This document shows, piece after piece, positions 22,244 to 32,101 of a stretch of DNA of 64,000 nucleotides. The DNA is from Diphasiastrum complanatum (taxonomy: Eukaryota; Streptophyta; Lycopodiopsida; Lycopodiales; Lycopodiaceae): contig CM055093.1 of assembly GCA_029204225.1 (NCBI GenBank), forward strand, positions 31,817,777 through 31,881,776, read 5' to 3'. The position numbers and the translations under genes were made by a program. The notes beneath the pieces were generated by a model that saw only the letters and a list, made by a program, of their open reading frames with translations, ran no database searches and had not been told where the DNA came from. Within the stretch, counting starts at the first letter, position 1. Each line of letters begins with the position of its first letter.

Positions 22244-22925
22244 TGTTAAAAATTCACAATTCTAGCTTGACTAGTTTTGGTCATATGACTTGTAAATAGT
22301 TAGATGGTCATGATGTGGCTTGTCACACGTGCCAAATAGCATAGGATTCCATTCATAAGGATGTTCTCAAGTAGACCTAAGTGTTAGAACCTTTGGAATG
22401 AGTCCAAATTATGCTTAGATACAAGGGAGAAAAAATAGGAGCTATTTTTGGTAATTTTTGCAATGTTGAGGGATCTCCAAGATTCCAACCCTAACTTGTT
22501 AGGGATGAAAGATCCACCAAAATTAGCATTAGGGATAGGTTTAGGTCTACTCATACCTGCCCAAAACCGTGATGGATCATGTATATATAGGTGATGATAT
22601 CTCACCAAAATCAATCAAGCAATTTCATGTTTTTTCTCTCATAATGGTGCAATTGCTCTCTATGTTCATAATTGTTTGAGTACTTGTGATTACTAATGAT
22701 TATAGGATTGAATGTAGGTCTGGTGTACAGTACTCAGACTGTGGGAGTCCGTACTTTCACACGTGTGAAGCCTTCTTCAAGGATTTGGGCCATTTAGTGA
22801 GGTTCAAGCATAGATTTTTGATGGATTTTGATGGTTCAACTTGTGCTAATCTTATGAAATCATAATCTATTGTTTCCCTCATCATTTCAAGTGTTTTAGG
22901 ATCCTTATTTGCTGTAATTTTTACA
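22244..22925 (+). repeat. 5' LTR of the young Copia
   Basis: 682 bp, TGTTAAAAATTC ... ATTTTTACA. It contains CACACGTGTG at 22758-22767 and a TATATATAGG at 22582, a likely TATA box. It differs from the 3' LTR at one place seen by eye (CTTGTTAGG near 22500 against CTTGGTAGG near 27970). Confidence 0.95.
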
Positions 22926-22937
22926 TGGTATCAGAGC
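22926..22937 (+). other. Primer binding site, tRNA-Met type
   Basis: TGGTATCAGAGC starts at the base after the 5' LTR. It is complementary to the 3' end of plant initiator tRNA-Met, the usual Copia primer. Confidence 0.93.
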
Positions 22938-23731
22938 CTAAAGGCTGAAATGAGCTAAATCCTTGGTTTTCATTCAATTTGATCACAATTTTTGATCTAA
23001 ATCTTGTGTAGATTGGATCTTAGCATCTAGTATTGATTCTAGAACTCAAAGTGAGTCAAATACATTGGAGATTGGTGTTGTGTGACTTCATTTGCAGGTG
23101 TTTAGGTGTCTAAAACCAGAGGCAAAGTTGAATTCAATTCACATTACCAAGATAGCAAGTTTTGCTTGCTCCAAGCATTGATTTCTAAGCGAGTTTTGGA
23201 GGTGATTTCATAGAGGAGGCTTTCTAGCATTCAAGGAGAGGGAAGATCAGAGTTTTGGGGACTCTTAAAGGCTGTTCTAAGGTGTAGTAGACACCTCCTA
23301 AAGTGATTTAGGTTCAGTCCAACCATTGCTTGACTTATGCACCAAATTAGATCAATTTTTCATCAATTTTGATGATTTTTTGCTTGTGATTGGATAGTAG
23401 ATTGTGTTGCATCTAAGTTCCATTTAGCTCTTTTACAAGTGATTTTGGAAGTATATTAGGTTGCTGAAATTCACTCTTGATCAGATCATTTGGAAGCTTT
23501 AATTTTCTTTATAGAAAGAGGGGCAATTCTACTAGTATTGTCTACTTCAATCAAGCAAGTGCATTGTTCCTAGTATTCTATGATTTGATTTTGTTAGAGA
23601 TCATTCTTAGATCTTTATAGGAAGTCTATTACTGATCTTTTCAGGTCCCTAAGAAGTGGGATAAGGTAGACCTTCAATCAAATCAATAGAAGTAACCTTC
23701 ATTTGTGTCAAGTCCTTGATTAAGAGACTAG
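22938..23731 (+). other. Untranslated leader of the young Copia
   Basis: 794 bp between the primer site and the start codon with no long ORF. Parts of it are found in the broken relative: 23025-23240 matches 49207-49001 in inverted orientation, and 23238-23731 matches 44899-45382. Confidence 0.8.
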
Positions 23732-26700
23732 ATGGCATCTATAAATGCATATCTTTTGGATACTAATGAAAGGCTCAACAAAACTAAGTATTCCATATGG
23801 AAAGTTAGAATGGAATCTATCATGATCATGCAAGATCTGATGGAAATTGTAAATGGTAAGGAGGGTGAACCTATTCATCCTCAAGAAAAAGCCAAATACA
23901 TCAAGAGGTGCAATGTTGCACTACATTGCATAAAAATGAATGTTGCAAATGAACTCTTAAGAGAGGTAGGAGATTGCACTTCAGCTCAGGATGCTTGGGA
24001 GACTTTGCAAAAGGTCTATGAATCCAAGAACCAAACTATAATGTTAGCTTTGAAGAATCAAATCTATAGAAGCTATCAAAAGAAAGGAGAGAGTGCACAT
24101 ACTTTTGTCCTAAGAGTAAAGGAATTGAACAAAGAGCTAGCCTTTATAGGTGACCCTATCAAGGATGAAGAGCTTGTTCAACTCATATTGAATGGACTAA
24201 GCTTTGAATTTGACAATTTGGTTCAGGGATATGCAATTATGGGTAAGCTACCCATACTTGAAGAACTCCAAGGCACACTCATGGCCGAGGAATCAAGAAG
24301 GAGCCAAATGCAAGAGAGGATGGATAGGCTTTCCATCCAAGGTGGAGATGACCAAGCTCTCTTCACCAAAGGCAAAGGCAAGTCCAAAGGCAAAGGATCA
24401 ACATTCAAGAAGTCTACAAAGCTTGAGGATCAAGAAGGACCCCCAAAGGCATCTCCATCAACCACCAAAGTCAAGAAGGACAAATCAAAGGTGAAGTGCT
24501 ACTATTGTAGCAAGATGGGGCATTATGCCTCGGAATGCTTCAAGAGGAAGCAAGATCAAAGCCAAGCCAACATGAGCAAAGAGGAGGAGGAGGAGAGTTC
24601 ACATGAGGACTCTCTCATGATGTCCATATTTTCTTCAACAAGCTTCAAAGGAGAAGATCCTTGGTGGATTGACTCGGGTGCTAGTTCACACATGACTAGT
24701 AAAAGGGAGTTTTTCTCTTCTCTCTTATCTTATGATGGACCTATAAAGTCTATCTATACAGCAAATGATGAAGCTTGTAAGATTGAAGGAGTTGGTAGCA
24801 TTCCCCTTTGCTTAGGATCTTCCAAAAAGATCAACATAGAAGGTGTTTTGTACATTCCTACAATAACAAAGAATCTACTAAGTGTTGGCCAAATGGTAGA
24901 CAATGGTTTCAATGTTGAATTTGCTTCAAATGAATGTTTCATCAAGAAGAAGGGTAAGATAGTGGATAAGGGCACTAGACTTGGCAAACTTTATAAGTTG
25001 GATGCATTTGTGGATACTAATGTTGTCATGTTGGCCGAGAAGAACAAGATATCTACCTTTACTTTATGGCACAAAAGACTTGGACATGTCAACTCGGGTT
25101 CCATGGAGGCTATGATCAAGGAGGAGTATGCTTTAGGCCTACCAAGGTCTATTGGGAAGGAAGACAAGGTTTGTGAAGCTTGTGCCTTATCCAAGGCACA
25201 TAAGAGGGTGTTTCCTAACTCCATCACAAAGTCAACTCATCCTCTTGAACTCATACACTCGGATGTGCACATTGCTAGCACCAAATCTAATGGAGGTTCA
25301 TCCATGTTTTTAACCTTCATTGATGACTACTCAAGATATTGTTGGGTGTTCTTACTTTCCTTCAAGTCTCAAGTATTTGATACTTTTGTAAATTTCAAGC
25401 TGTTTGTGGAAAAGCATCATAATCATAGCATCAAGATTCTTAGAAGTGACAATGGTGGAGAATTCATCTCCAATGAGTTCAAGGCCTTTTGTGAGGAGGA
25501 AGGGATCAAGAAAGAGACTTCTTGTCCTTACACTCCTCAACAAAATGGAGTTGCTGAAAGAAGGAATAGAACATTATGTGAATGTTCTAAGGCTTTAAGA
25601 TTAGATGCTTGTTTGCCCAAATCCTTTTGGGGTGAGTCTCTTGTATGTGCAAACTACTTGATGAATAGGGTGTCTTGCAAAGCAATTGAAGGCAAAACTC
25701 CTTATGAGATGTTGTATGGAAAGAAACCCAATCTTAATCACTTGAAAGTTTTTGGGTGTATATGTTATGTGCATGTGCCATTGGAAACAAGAACCAAGGA
25801 GGATCCATCTTCCACAAGAGGGATCATGCTTGGATATGCAAGCTCAAGCAAGGGCTACAAAGTCTATCTCCCATCCTTGAACAAATTTGTTGTTTCAAGG
25901 GATGTCATCTTTGATGAACATCATATGCATATGCTTGAAGAAGGCTCAAGTGCTCCAACAATCAAGAAGAAGATGGCCGAGGAGCAAGATCTTGGTTTTG
26001 AGGAGGAGCTCATGGAGGAGCAAGCACCAAACCCACCGATCACACCAAGGAGATTTTCAAGGGAAAAAGTGGAGCCATCAAGGCTCACATATCAAGGCAA
26101 AGGACAACAAGTTGAGGGTATCTCATCCACTTCTTATGATTTATCTAGTTTTGAAGAACCGGCTAATGTTGAAGATGCATTGAACTCCAAAGAATGGTAT
26201 AAAGCTATGTTGGATGAGTATGATGCCTTGATTGAGAATGAAACTTGGTTGCTTGTTGAGAGACCTCAAAGGAATGTAATAGGATGCAAGTGGGTCTTCA
26301 AGCTTAAGTTGAATGCAAATGGGAGTGTTAACAAACATAAAGCAAGATTAGTTGCAAAAGGTTATGCTCAAGAGAGAGGGATAGACTATGAGGAAACTTT
26401 TGCACCCGTGGCCAAGATGGTCACAATAAGACTAATCATTGCACTTGCATCACATTTTGGATGGATTCTATGTCAAATGGATGTCTCTAATGCTTTCTTG
26501 AATGGTTTTTTGGAAGAGGATATCTATATGGAGCAGCCACAAGGGTTCATCAAGCATGGAATGGAGAACAAAGTATGCCATCTCCAAAGAAGCATCTATG
26601 GCTTGAAGCAAGCCTCGAGATCTTGGAATTCAAGACTACATTGCTATCTTATTTCACTTTCTTTTGTTCAAAGTGAATATGATCCCACTCTTTACATTAA

Positions 26701-26857
26701 GTTTGATGATGTTGGTATTGTACTTTTACTCATTTATGTAGATGACATCATCATTAGTGGAAATAGTGTTGATGGTATTGAAAAAATCAAGATAGATCTA
26801 TCCTTAGAGTTCAAGATGGTAGATCTAGGGTGTCTTCACTTCATCTTAGGCATATAA
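23732..26857 (+). CDS. Copia Gag-Pol: gag, protease, integrase, RT (1,041 codons to premature stop)
   Basis: The ATG at 23732 starts MASINAYLLDTNERL, matching the start of related elements. Residues 1-240 are gag, and CYYCSKMGHYASEC at 256-269 is a CCHC zinc knuckle. DSGAS at 314-318 is the protease active site, and LWHKRLGHVN opens the GAG-pre-integrase part. Integrase has D511 (HSDVH), D573 (RSDNGGEF) and E609 (VAERRNRT), with 35 residues between the last two, a proper DD35E triad. RT has FAPVAKMVTIRLIIALA, QMDVSNAFLNG, IYGLKQASRSW and an intact YVDD at 1002-1005. The frame stops at TAA 26855-26857 (HFILGI*), while relatives read through with Glu (GLEI). All enzymes before RNase H look functional. 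Confidence 0.93.
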   Translation: MASINAYLLDTNERLNKTKYSIWKVRMESIMIMQDLMEIVNGKEGEPIHPQEKAKYIKRCNVALHCIKMNVANELLREVGDCTSAQDAWETLQKVYESKNQTIMLALKNQIYRSYQKKGESAHTFVLRVKELNKELAFIGDPIKDEELVQLILNGLSFEFDNLVQGYAIMGKLPILEELQGTLMAEESRRSQMQERMDRLSIQGGDDQALFTKGKGKSKGKGSTFKKSTKLEDQEGPPKASPSTTKVKKDKSKVKCYYCSKMGHYASECFKRKQDQSQANMSKEEEEESSHEDSLMMSIFSSTSFKGEDPWWIDSGASSHMTSKREFFSSLLSYDGPIKSIYTANDEACKIEGVGSIPLCLGSSKKINIEGVLYIPTITKNLLSVGQMVDNGFNVEFASNECFIKKKGKIVDKGTRLGKLYKLDAFVDTNVVMLAEKNKISTFTLWHKRLGHVNSGSMEAMIKEEYALGLPRSIGKEDKVCEACALSKAHKRVFPNSITKSTHPLELIHSDVHIASTKSNGGSSMFLTFIDDYSRYCWVFLLSFKSQVFDTFVNFKLFVEKHHNHSIKILRSDNGGEFISNEFKAFCEEEGIKKETSCPYTPQQNGVAERRNRTLCECSKALRLDACLPKSFWGESLVCANYLMNRVSCKAIEGKTPYEMLYGKKPNLNHLKVFGCICYVHVPLETRTKEDPSSTRGIMLGYASSSKGYKVYLPSLNKFVVSRDVIFDEHHMHMLEEGSSAPTIKKKMAEEQDLGFEEELMEEQAPNPPITPRRFSREKVEPSRLTYQGKGQQVEGISSTSYDLSSFEEPANVEDALNSKEWYKAMLDEYDALIENETWLLVERPQRNVIGCKWVFKLKLNANGSVNKHKARLVAKGYAQERGIDYEETFAPVAKMVTIRLIIALASHFGWILCQMDVSNAFLNGFLEEDIYMEQPQGFIKHGMENKVCHLQRSIYGLKQASRSWNSRLHCYLISLSFVQSEYDPTLYIKFDDVGIVLLLIYVDDIIISGNSVDGIEKIKIDLSLEFKMVDLGCLHFILGI

Positions 26858-27700
26858 ATACTTAGAGGGTCTGATTTTATCTTTATAAGTCAAGTAAACT
26901 ATGCTCAAAGTCTTTTGAAGAAGTTTAAGATGGAAGTATGCAAAAGTGTTGACACACCAATGGAGCAAGATGTAAAAGTGCCAAATGAAGATGATGAAAG
27001 ATCCTTCATGGACATCACTTTGTTTAGGCAACTTATAGGTTCCTTAATGTGGATCACTATAACTAGACCAGATCTTAGCTTTAGTGTATGTAGGTTGAGC
27101 CAATCCATGCAAAAGCCATTGAATATCCATTGGAAAAAGACTAAGAGGATTCTAAGATACATCTCGGGTACATTGGATTTTGGGATTCTATATAGAGGAG
27201 ATGTGATTAACCTTCATGAATTTAGTGATTCAGATTTTGCAGGGGACAAGAGGGATAGGAAATCAACAAGTGCCTATTCAACTTTCATAGGAGAAGGTGT
27301 GGTTTCATGGCTTTCAAAAAAGCAAGAAACTATATCTCTATCTTCAACCAAGGCCGAGTACAAAGCTTTGACAACCACTACAAAGGAGGTACTTTGGATC
27401 AAGAGATTATTGGTGGAACTAAAGATCATGGATTCAGAGGAGGCACCAATCATCTACAATGACAATATATCAGCCCAACACCTTGCATCTAACCCAATCT
27501 TCCATGCAAGATCTAAGCACATTGAGATATGCCATCACTTTGTGAGAGAAATGGTGCAAGCCAAGGAGATTGCTTTGAAGCATGTTCCAAGCAATGAATG
27601 TGTAGCTGATCTACTTACTAAACCACTTCAAAAGACACCTTTTATGAAGTTCAGATCATCACTTGGAGTGATTAGTAAAGCAATGATTGAACCAAACTAG
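26858..27700 (+). pseudogene. Copia RT end and RNase H, separated by one stop
   Basis: This continues the 23732 frame after the single TAA with no frameshift. An ORF could restart at ATG 26915. YAQSLLKKFKMEVCKSVDTPMEQ and ITRPDLSFSVCRLSQ finish the RT module. RNase H shows FSDSDFAGDKRDRKSTSAY, ISLSSTKAEYKALTTTTKE, IYNDNISAQHLASNP and HARSKHIEICHHFVRE. It ends at TAG 27698, just before the polypurine tract. Without readthrough or repair the element cannot make RNase H as part of its polyprotein. Confidence 0.88.
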
Positions 27701-27705
27701 ATAGT

Positions 27706-27714
27706 GAGGAGGAG
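27706..27714 (+). other. Polypurine tract
   Basis: GAGGAGGAG lies directly before the 3' LTR, within AGTGAGGAGGAG. It primes plus-strand cDNA synthesis. Confidence 0.88.
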
Positions 27715-28396
27715 TGTTAAAAATTCACAATTCTAGCTTGACTAGTTTTGGTCATATGACTTGTAAATAGTTAGATGGTCATGATGTGGCTTGTCACACG
27801 TGCCAAATAGCATAGGATTCCATTCATAAGGATGTTCTCAAGTAGACCTAAGTGTTAGAACCTTTGGAATGAGTCCAAATTATGCTTAGATACAAGGGAG
27901 AAAAAATAGGAGCTATTTTTGGTAATTTTTGCAATGTTGAGGGATCTCCAAGATTCCAACCCTAACTTGGTAGGGATGAAAGATCCACCAAAATTAGCAT
28001 TAGGGATAGGTTTAGGTCTACTCATACCTGCCCAAAACCGTGATGGATCATGTATATATAGGTGATGATATCTCACCAAAATCAATCAAGCAATTTCATG
28101 TTTTTTCTCTCATAATGGTGCAATTGCTCTCTATGTTCATAATTGTTTGAGTACTTGTGATTACTAATGATTATAGGATTGAATGTAGGTCTGGTGTACA
28201 GTACTCAGACTGTGGGAGTCCGTACTTTCACACGTGTGAAGCCTTCTTCAAGGATTTGGGCCATTTAGTGAGGTTCAAGCATAGATTTTTGATGGATTTT
28301 GATGGTTCAACTTGTGCTAATCTTATGAAATCATAATCTATTGTTTCCCTCATCATTTCAAGTGTTTTAGGATCCTTATTTGCTGTAATTTTTACA
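27715..28396 (+). repeat. 3' LTR of the young Copia
   Basis: 682 bp, same ends as the 5' LTR, with CACACGTGTG at 28229-28238. It is followed by the target duplication CATTG at 28397-28401. Confidence 0.95.
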
Positions 28397-28637
28397 CATT
28401 GTTCTGCACACATAATGAGTGTAGTTTTGCAGGTGCTGCAGTCCGTGTTGAGAAACATGACTAAATATGCAGAGAAAGCAAAACAGAAAACTAGAATTCC
28501 TGCAGGTATCAGATGGGCAAACATAGAATCTAAAGAGGTTGCATATGACCCTAGACCAATGATAAAAAATGTGTAGGAAGAATCTTGAAATAGAAATAGT
28601 ATCACCAAGGAGAAAACTGTGACCTTAATTTCCAACA
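28397..28637 (-). repeat. Start of an older Copia 3' LTR, cut by the young Copia
   Basis: On the minus strand the LTR starts TGTTGGAAATTAAGG at 28637, directly after a polypurine CTTAAGGGGGAC (28638-28649). The LTR is interrupted at 28397 by the young element and continues left of 22243. Confidence 0.75.
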
Positions 28638-28649
28638 GTCCCCCTTAAG

Positions 28650-29240
28650 GTCATGGTTGGTGCCTTGAGTGTCTTCGTCAGGTTTAGCATGAGGAAAAAC
28701 TTTTGATGCTTGATCCTGGGATGAGCTTTGGTGAATATGTTTGCAACCATTTCTGTTGTAGAGCAATATTGGAGAATCACTTGTCCTGAGAAAACCTTTT
28801 TTCGAGTAAAATGATATTAAATTTCAATGTGCTTTGACTTGCCGTGAAATCTGAGATTCAGAGATAGTGAAATACAGCTCATGTTATCACACAGAATGGT
28901 AGTAGCATTAAACTTATTGTGATGTAAATCACGAAGTAATAATCTGATCCACATAGCTTCTTTTGAAGCTTGACATGATGTGATGTATTTTGCTTCAATT
29001 GAAGAAAGCACCACTATTTTTTGCTTTCTTGAATTCCATGAAATTGGTCCCCTTGCTAGAAAGAAACAAAACTCGAAGGTAGATTTTTTGGTAGAGGCAT
29101 TTCCTCCCCAATCTGAGTCGGAGTAGCGTTGTAGGACCAATGGGTCAATAACACTTCCATCATAGCATAGAATGTGATCTAAACTTCCTTGAATATATTT
29201 CATCGATCTGTTTAATGCTTTTCAATGCAAGATCCTAGGA
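28650..29240 (-). pseudogene. Older Copia RNase H, minus strand
   Basis: The frame at 28817-29203 reads YSDSDWGGNASTKKSTFEFCF, GPISWNSRKQKIVVLSS, EAKYITSCQASKEAMWIR and ILCDNMSCISLSLN, then FHGKSKHIEI. These are all Copia RNase H landmarks in order. Further down the strand YCSTTEMVANIFTKA leads to the end of pol. A break near 28815 separates the pieces. Everything upstream of RNase H is missing beyond about 29240. Confidence 0.85.
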
Positions 29241-30289
29241 TTAGACAAAAAGTCACATTTAGCTTCAGTATTGTGAAAATAGCTTCTAGAAGTTTTGGCG
29301 AAGGTTTCTGACAACTGGTGTAGCCCAGCGAAGGTTCTGGAGGTCTGGCGATAGTTTAATGTTCGTCTAAGAGCATCCTTCGCCTAAGTACTGCATTTAA
29401 TGACAATTTTCAAGATCTGAACCTACGGACAACCTAATTTTGGCATTTTGAATCCATCTATCAGGTCGGCGAAGGTTCATAATGAAGATATCAAGGTTGG
29501 CAAAGGCTCCCAAAGTGGTAAGCTTTTGAACATCTCCATCATTATTCCTTGAGGAAATGAAAAGAATCTTTATCTAACAAGGAAAAACAATGTAAAACAA
29601 GGTGTAAATGATCCAAAGGGCCTTCACACATATAGTATGTCCTCCAGCTTGAAAACAAACTACATAAGCAAATAGCATTAGACACACGGATTTGAAAGCT
29701 ATAAGAGAAATTACACAAGCGTGATAGAAAGCACTCCAAATTTACTTGATGATTATGGCTCCAAAATGAGCAATTATATTATTATTCATCTTGAGGTTAG
29801 CTAAGCAAGTTTGTCAGAGATTATAGGGCTATAATAGTTCTAGTTTTACCTACTCATCATGACTTTACCTAATGGTTAGGTATACCAACCTAAGGTTTGT
29901 AAATCAACACCCAATTTTCCTAGATTAGGAGTTTGGTCTAGATTGTAGGTAAGTTGACCAAATGACTTGTCTAACACCTATGACCTAAAACTAAGTAGCT
30001 AATCCTACTTTTTACACATAGGAACAAGCCTAATCCTACTTTTTACACATAGGAACAAGCTCTCACATATGTGGAATCATATTGTTCACATTCATATATG
30101 AATAATTAAGCTAATATTTTCAGTTTTCACACTATGCAAGTGATTTTATATGCTTTTTTTAACATTTGAACAAGCTTTCAAACTCTTGATATAATTGCTC
30201 AAGGCTTGTGCACCAAATCAATAAAATTTCATTGTAGACACCCTCCAAAAAAGTGTCACATTAATAATGTTCAGAGTGAAGGAATGTCA
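29241..30289. other. No gene; repeated GGCGAAGGTTC words and a 30-bp tandem duplication
   Basis: GGCGAAGGTTC or a close variant occurs about five times between 29298 and 29510. A unit of about 30 bp containing CTACTTTTTACACATAGG is duplicated perfectly in tandem at roughly 30000-30059. The ORF at 29542-29739 has no recognised domain. Confidence 0.5.
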
Positions 30290-31140
30290 TAATGATTTGC
30301 GGCATAAGAAGTTTAGACACATCAAGTTCAAGTCAATAGAGGCAATTTGGAAGGAGGAGCTTGCTCTTGGCCTACCAAAGGCTTTGTAAAAGGATGCAAA
30401 TGTGTGAATCTTGTGCTTTGGCCAAATTACATAAGCTGGAACTACTATATTTGTGACTTCATAGCTAACTTGAGAGGATTGAATTTTTTTGGGTTGTTCA
30501 TGTTTTGTACATATGACTTTGGATAGTAAAACCAAAAAGGGCTCACCTTCCATTAAAGGGATAATGGTAGCTTATGGATCATCTAGAAAAAGGTATAAAG
30601 TATATAGTTCATCTAGTAAAACATTTGTTGTCTCTAGAGATAAGATCTTTGATGATAGTAGCATGTCATGTTCTACATGTACTTAGCCCATGTGCTCAAT
30701 AAAAATTATTGCTAAATATAGCCATGGGACTAGTTAATAGGATAGTTAATAAGAAGGCTTGCACAATTGTGCAATATTTGTACATAGCAAAACTTGTAAA
30801 GCCAAATAAGGCCCCAAAATCATACTAGAGACAGAAATAATCACTATAGATGGCTTAGGCCATGCTAAATTTAGTGACCATTATCCATTGTCTAATTTGA
30901 ACTTTCTATGTGAAATGGAGCTTCTCTTTGAGAGCTTTCTTGGAGAACTTGGTTCATATGCCTACCATCACATAAGAGCTTGATTATGCTCTAGTTGAAG
31001 GCTTGATGTATTTAATGATCATTAATAATGCAATTTTTTATCTTACTTTGTCTAATTTGGTGAAGGTTCTGCAATTTGTCTAGTTTCTTGCTTTTCATGC
31101 TTTCACCATGGTAGTTTGATATAAAAGAATGGATTAAATT
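30290..31140 (+). pseudogene. Copia debris: pre-integrase, integrase tail, RT tail
   Basis: Around 30299-30390 the plus strand reads HKKFRHIKFKSIEAIWKEELALGLPKAL, which resembles the GAG-pre-integrase of the element at 22.2-28.4 kb (LGLPRSIGKE). At 30489-30686 the integrase tail is clear: GCSCFVHMTLDSKTKKGSPS, then GIMVAYGSSRKRYKVYSSSS and FVVSRDKIFDD. The catalytic core between them is deleted. Around 30975-31070 YALVEGLMYLMI fits the RT tail near the TRPDI motif. Stops are frequent. Confidence 0.68.
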
Positions 31141-32101
31141 GTAAGATTCTATCATTGGCACATGAAAATTTGGAATGAGAGTCCCATCAAATTTGGTAGT
31201 TTATTTGAAGTTCAAGTGGAATTTCTATCTACTAGTTCCAGCCAAGTTTTTATCAAGTACACTATCATAAGCCATGTCAAGTAAGGAAACCCATTTTGAG
31301 TATAATTGATCTATCATGATGCTTGTTGACCTTTTAGATTCATTTTACTTGGGACACAAGTGGTAAGTCAAGCTACACAAGCTTTTAATACATGAATGAT
31401 TCTCATGAATTGATTGGTTACACTTGCAAGCTGAAACTTTTTGTATAAAAATAACAACAATTAGTTTGTGAATCACTTTTGAATTTGGATGCAAAATGAC
31501 AAAATGAAAAAAACATTATAAATTTCATTTGATGTAAAGGCTGGCATGGTGAAAAAAGAATAAAACATAAATTGAATTGAGCATTCTCTATGTTTTTATA
31601 TTCTAAAATCTCCTTGTTTGCCTTTTGAAAAAATAAATAAAAATGGAACATGTTCTATGGATGTGGCTACAATGATACAAAAGTTTAGTTGCCAACGATA
31701 AAAACATGTGGATGTAAAGATTGATTCATTTTAGATTTAGAGCCCTACCAAAACTAGAAATTTGAATACAAGACATTATAAAAATTCAATTGATTTTATA
31801 GATAGTTATGAGCTTATTAAGAGGTATTAGATACCAAAGGCATGGTTCTCTCTTTAATGATTGAGAAGAACATCTTTTATTACACTATATTATCATATCA
31901 CAAGTTTTTTTTATGTCTTTTTGAACAAAGTTTGCTTTTTTGAAGATGATGCTAGCCTCTGGAAATCTCCCATGATTGGGTTAAAGATAGAGAAGCATGC
32001 ATAAGAGTGGAGACGATAATGCTATTTTTTTTTATCATACCCTTACAAGCAATGTACATCAATTCAAAGGAAAAAACTATCGCATAGACGTAAGCTCACC
32101 A
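31141..32101. other. No gene recognised; 3' flank of the GDSL gene
   Basis: AT-rich sequence without domains. On the minus strand it is downstream of the GDSL gene stop codon and should contain its 3' UTR and polyadenylation site, but no single signal could be chosen. Confidence 0.4.

Larger units (their letters stand above)
22244..28396 (+). mobile_element. Complete young Ty1/copia retrotransposon, 6,153 bp
   Basis: Everything expected is present in order: 5' LTR, primer site, leader, gag-protease-integrase-RT, RNase H, polypurine tract, 3' LTR and a perfect 5-bp target duplication. The two LTRs have the same length (682 bp) and I found one difference by eye. The coding region is open except for a single stop at 26855. 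It sits inside the LTR of an older Copia. A decayed relative is split between 44899-46355 and 49001-49207. Confidence 0.95.

Noticed and set aside
22384-22614. 76-codon minus-strand ORF, repeated at 27855-28085
   Set aside because: It is the same sequence in both LTRs of the young Copia and lacks any domain; a chance ORF inside an LTR.
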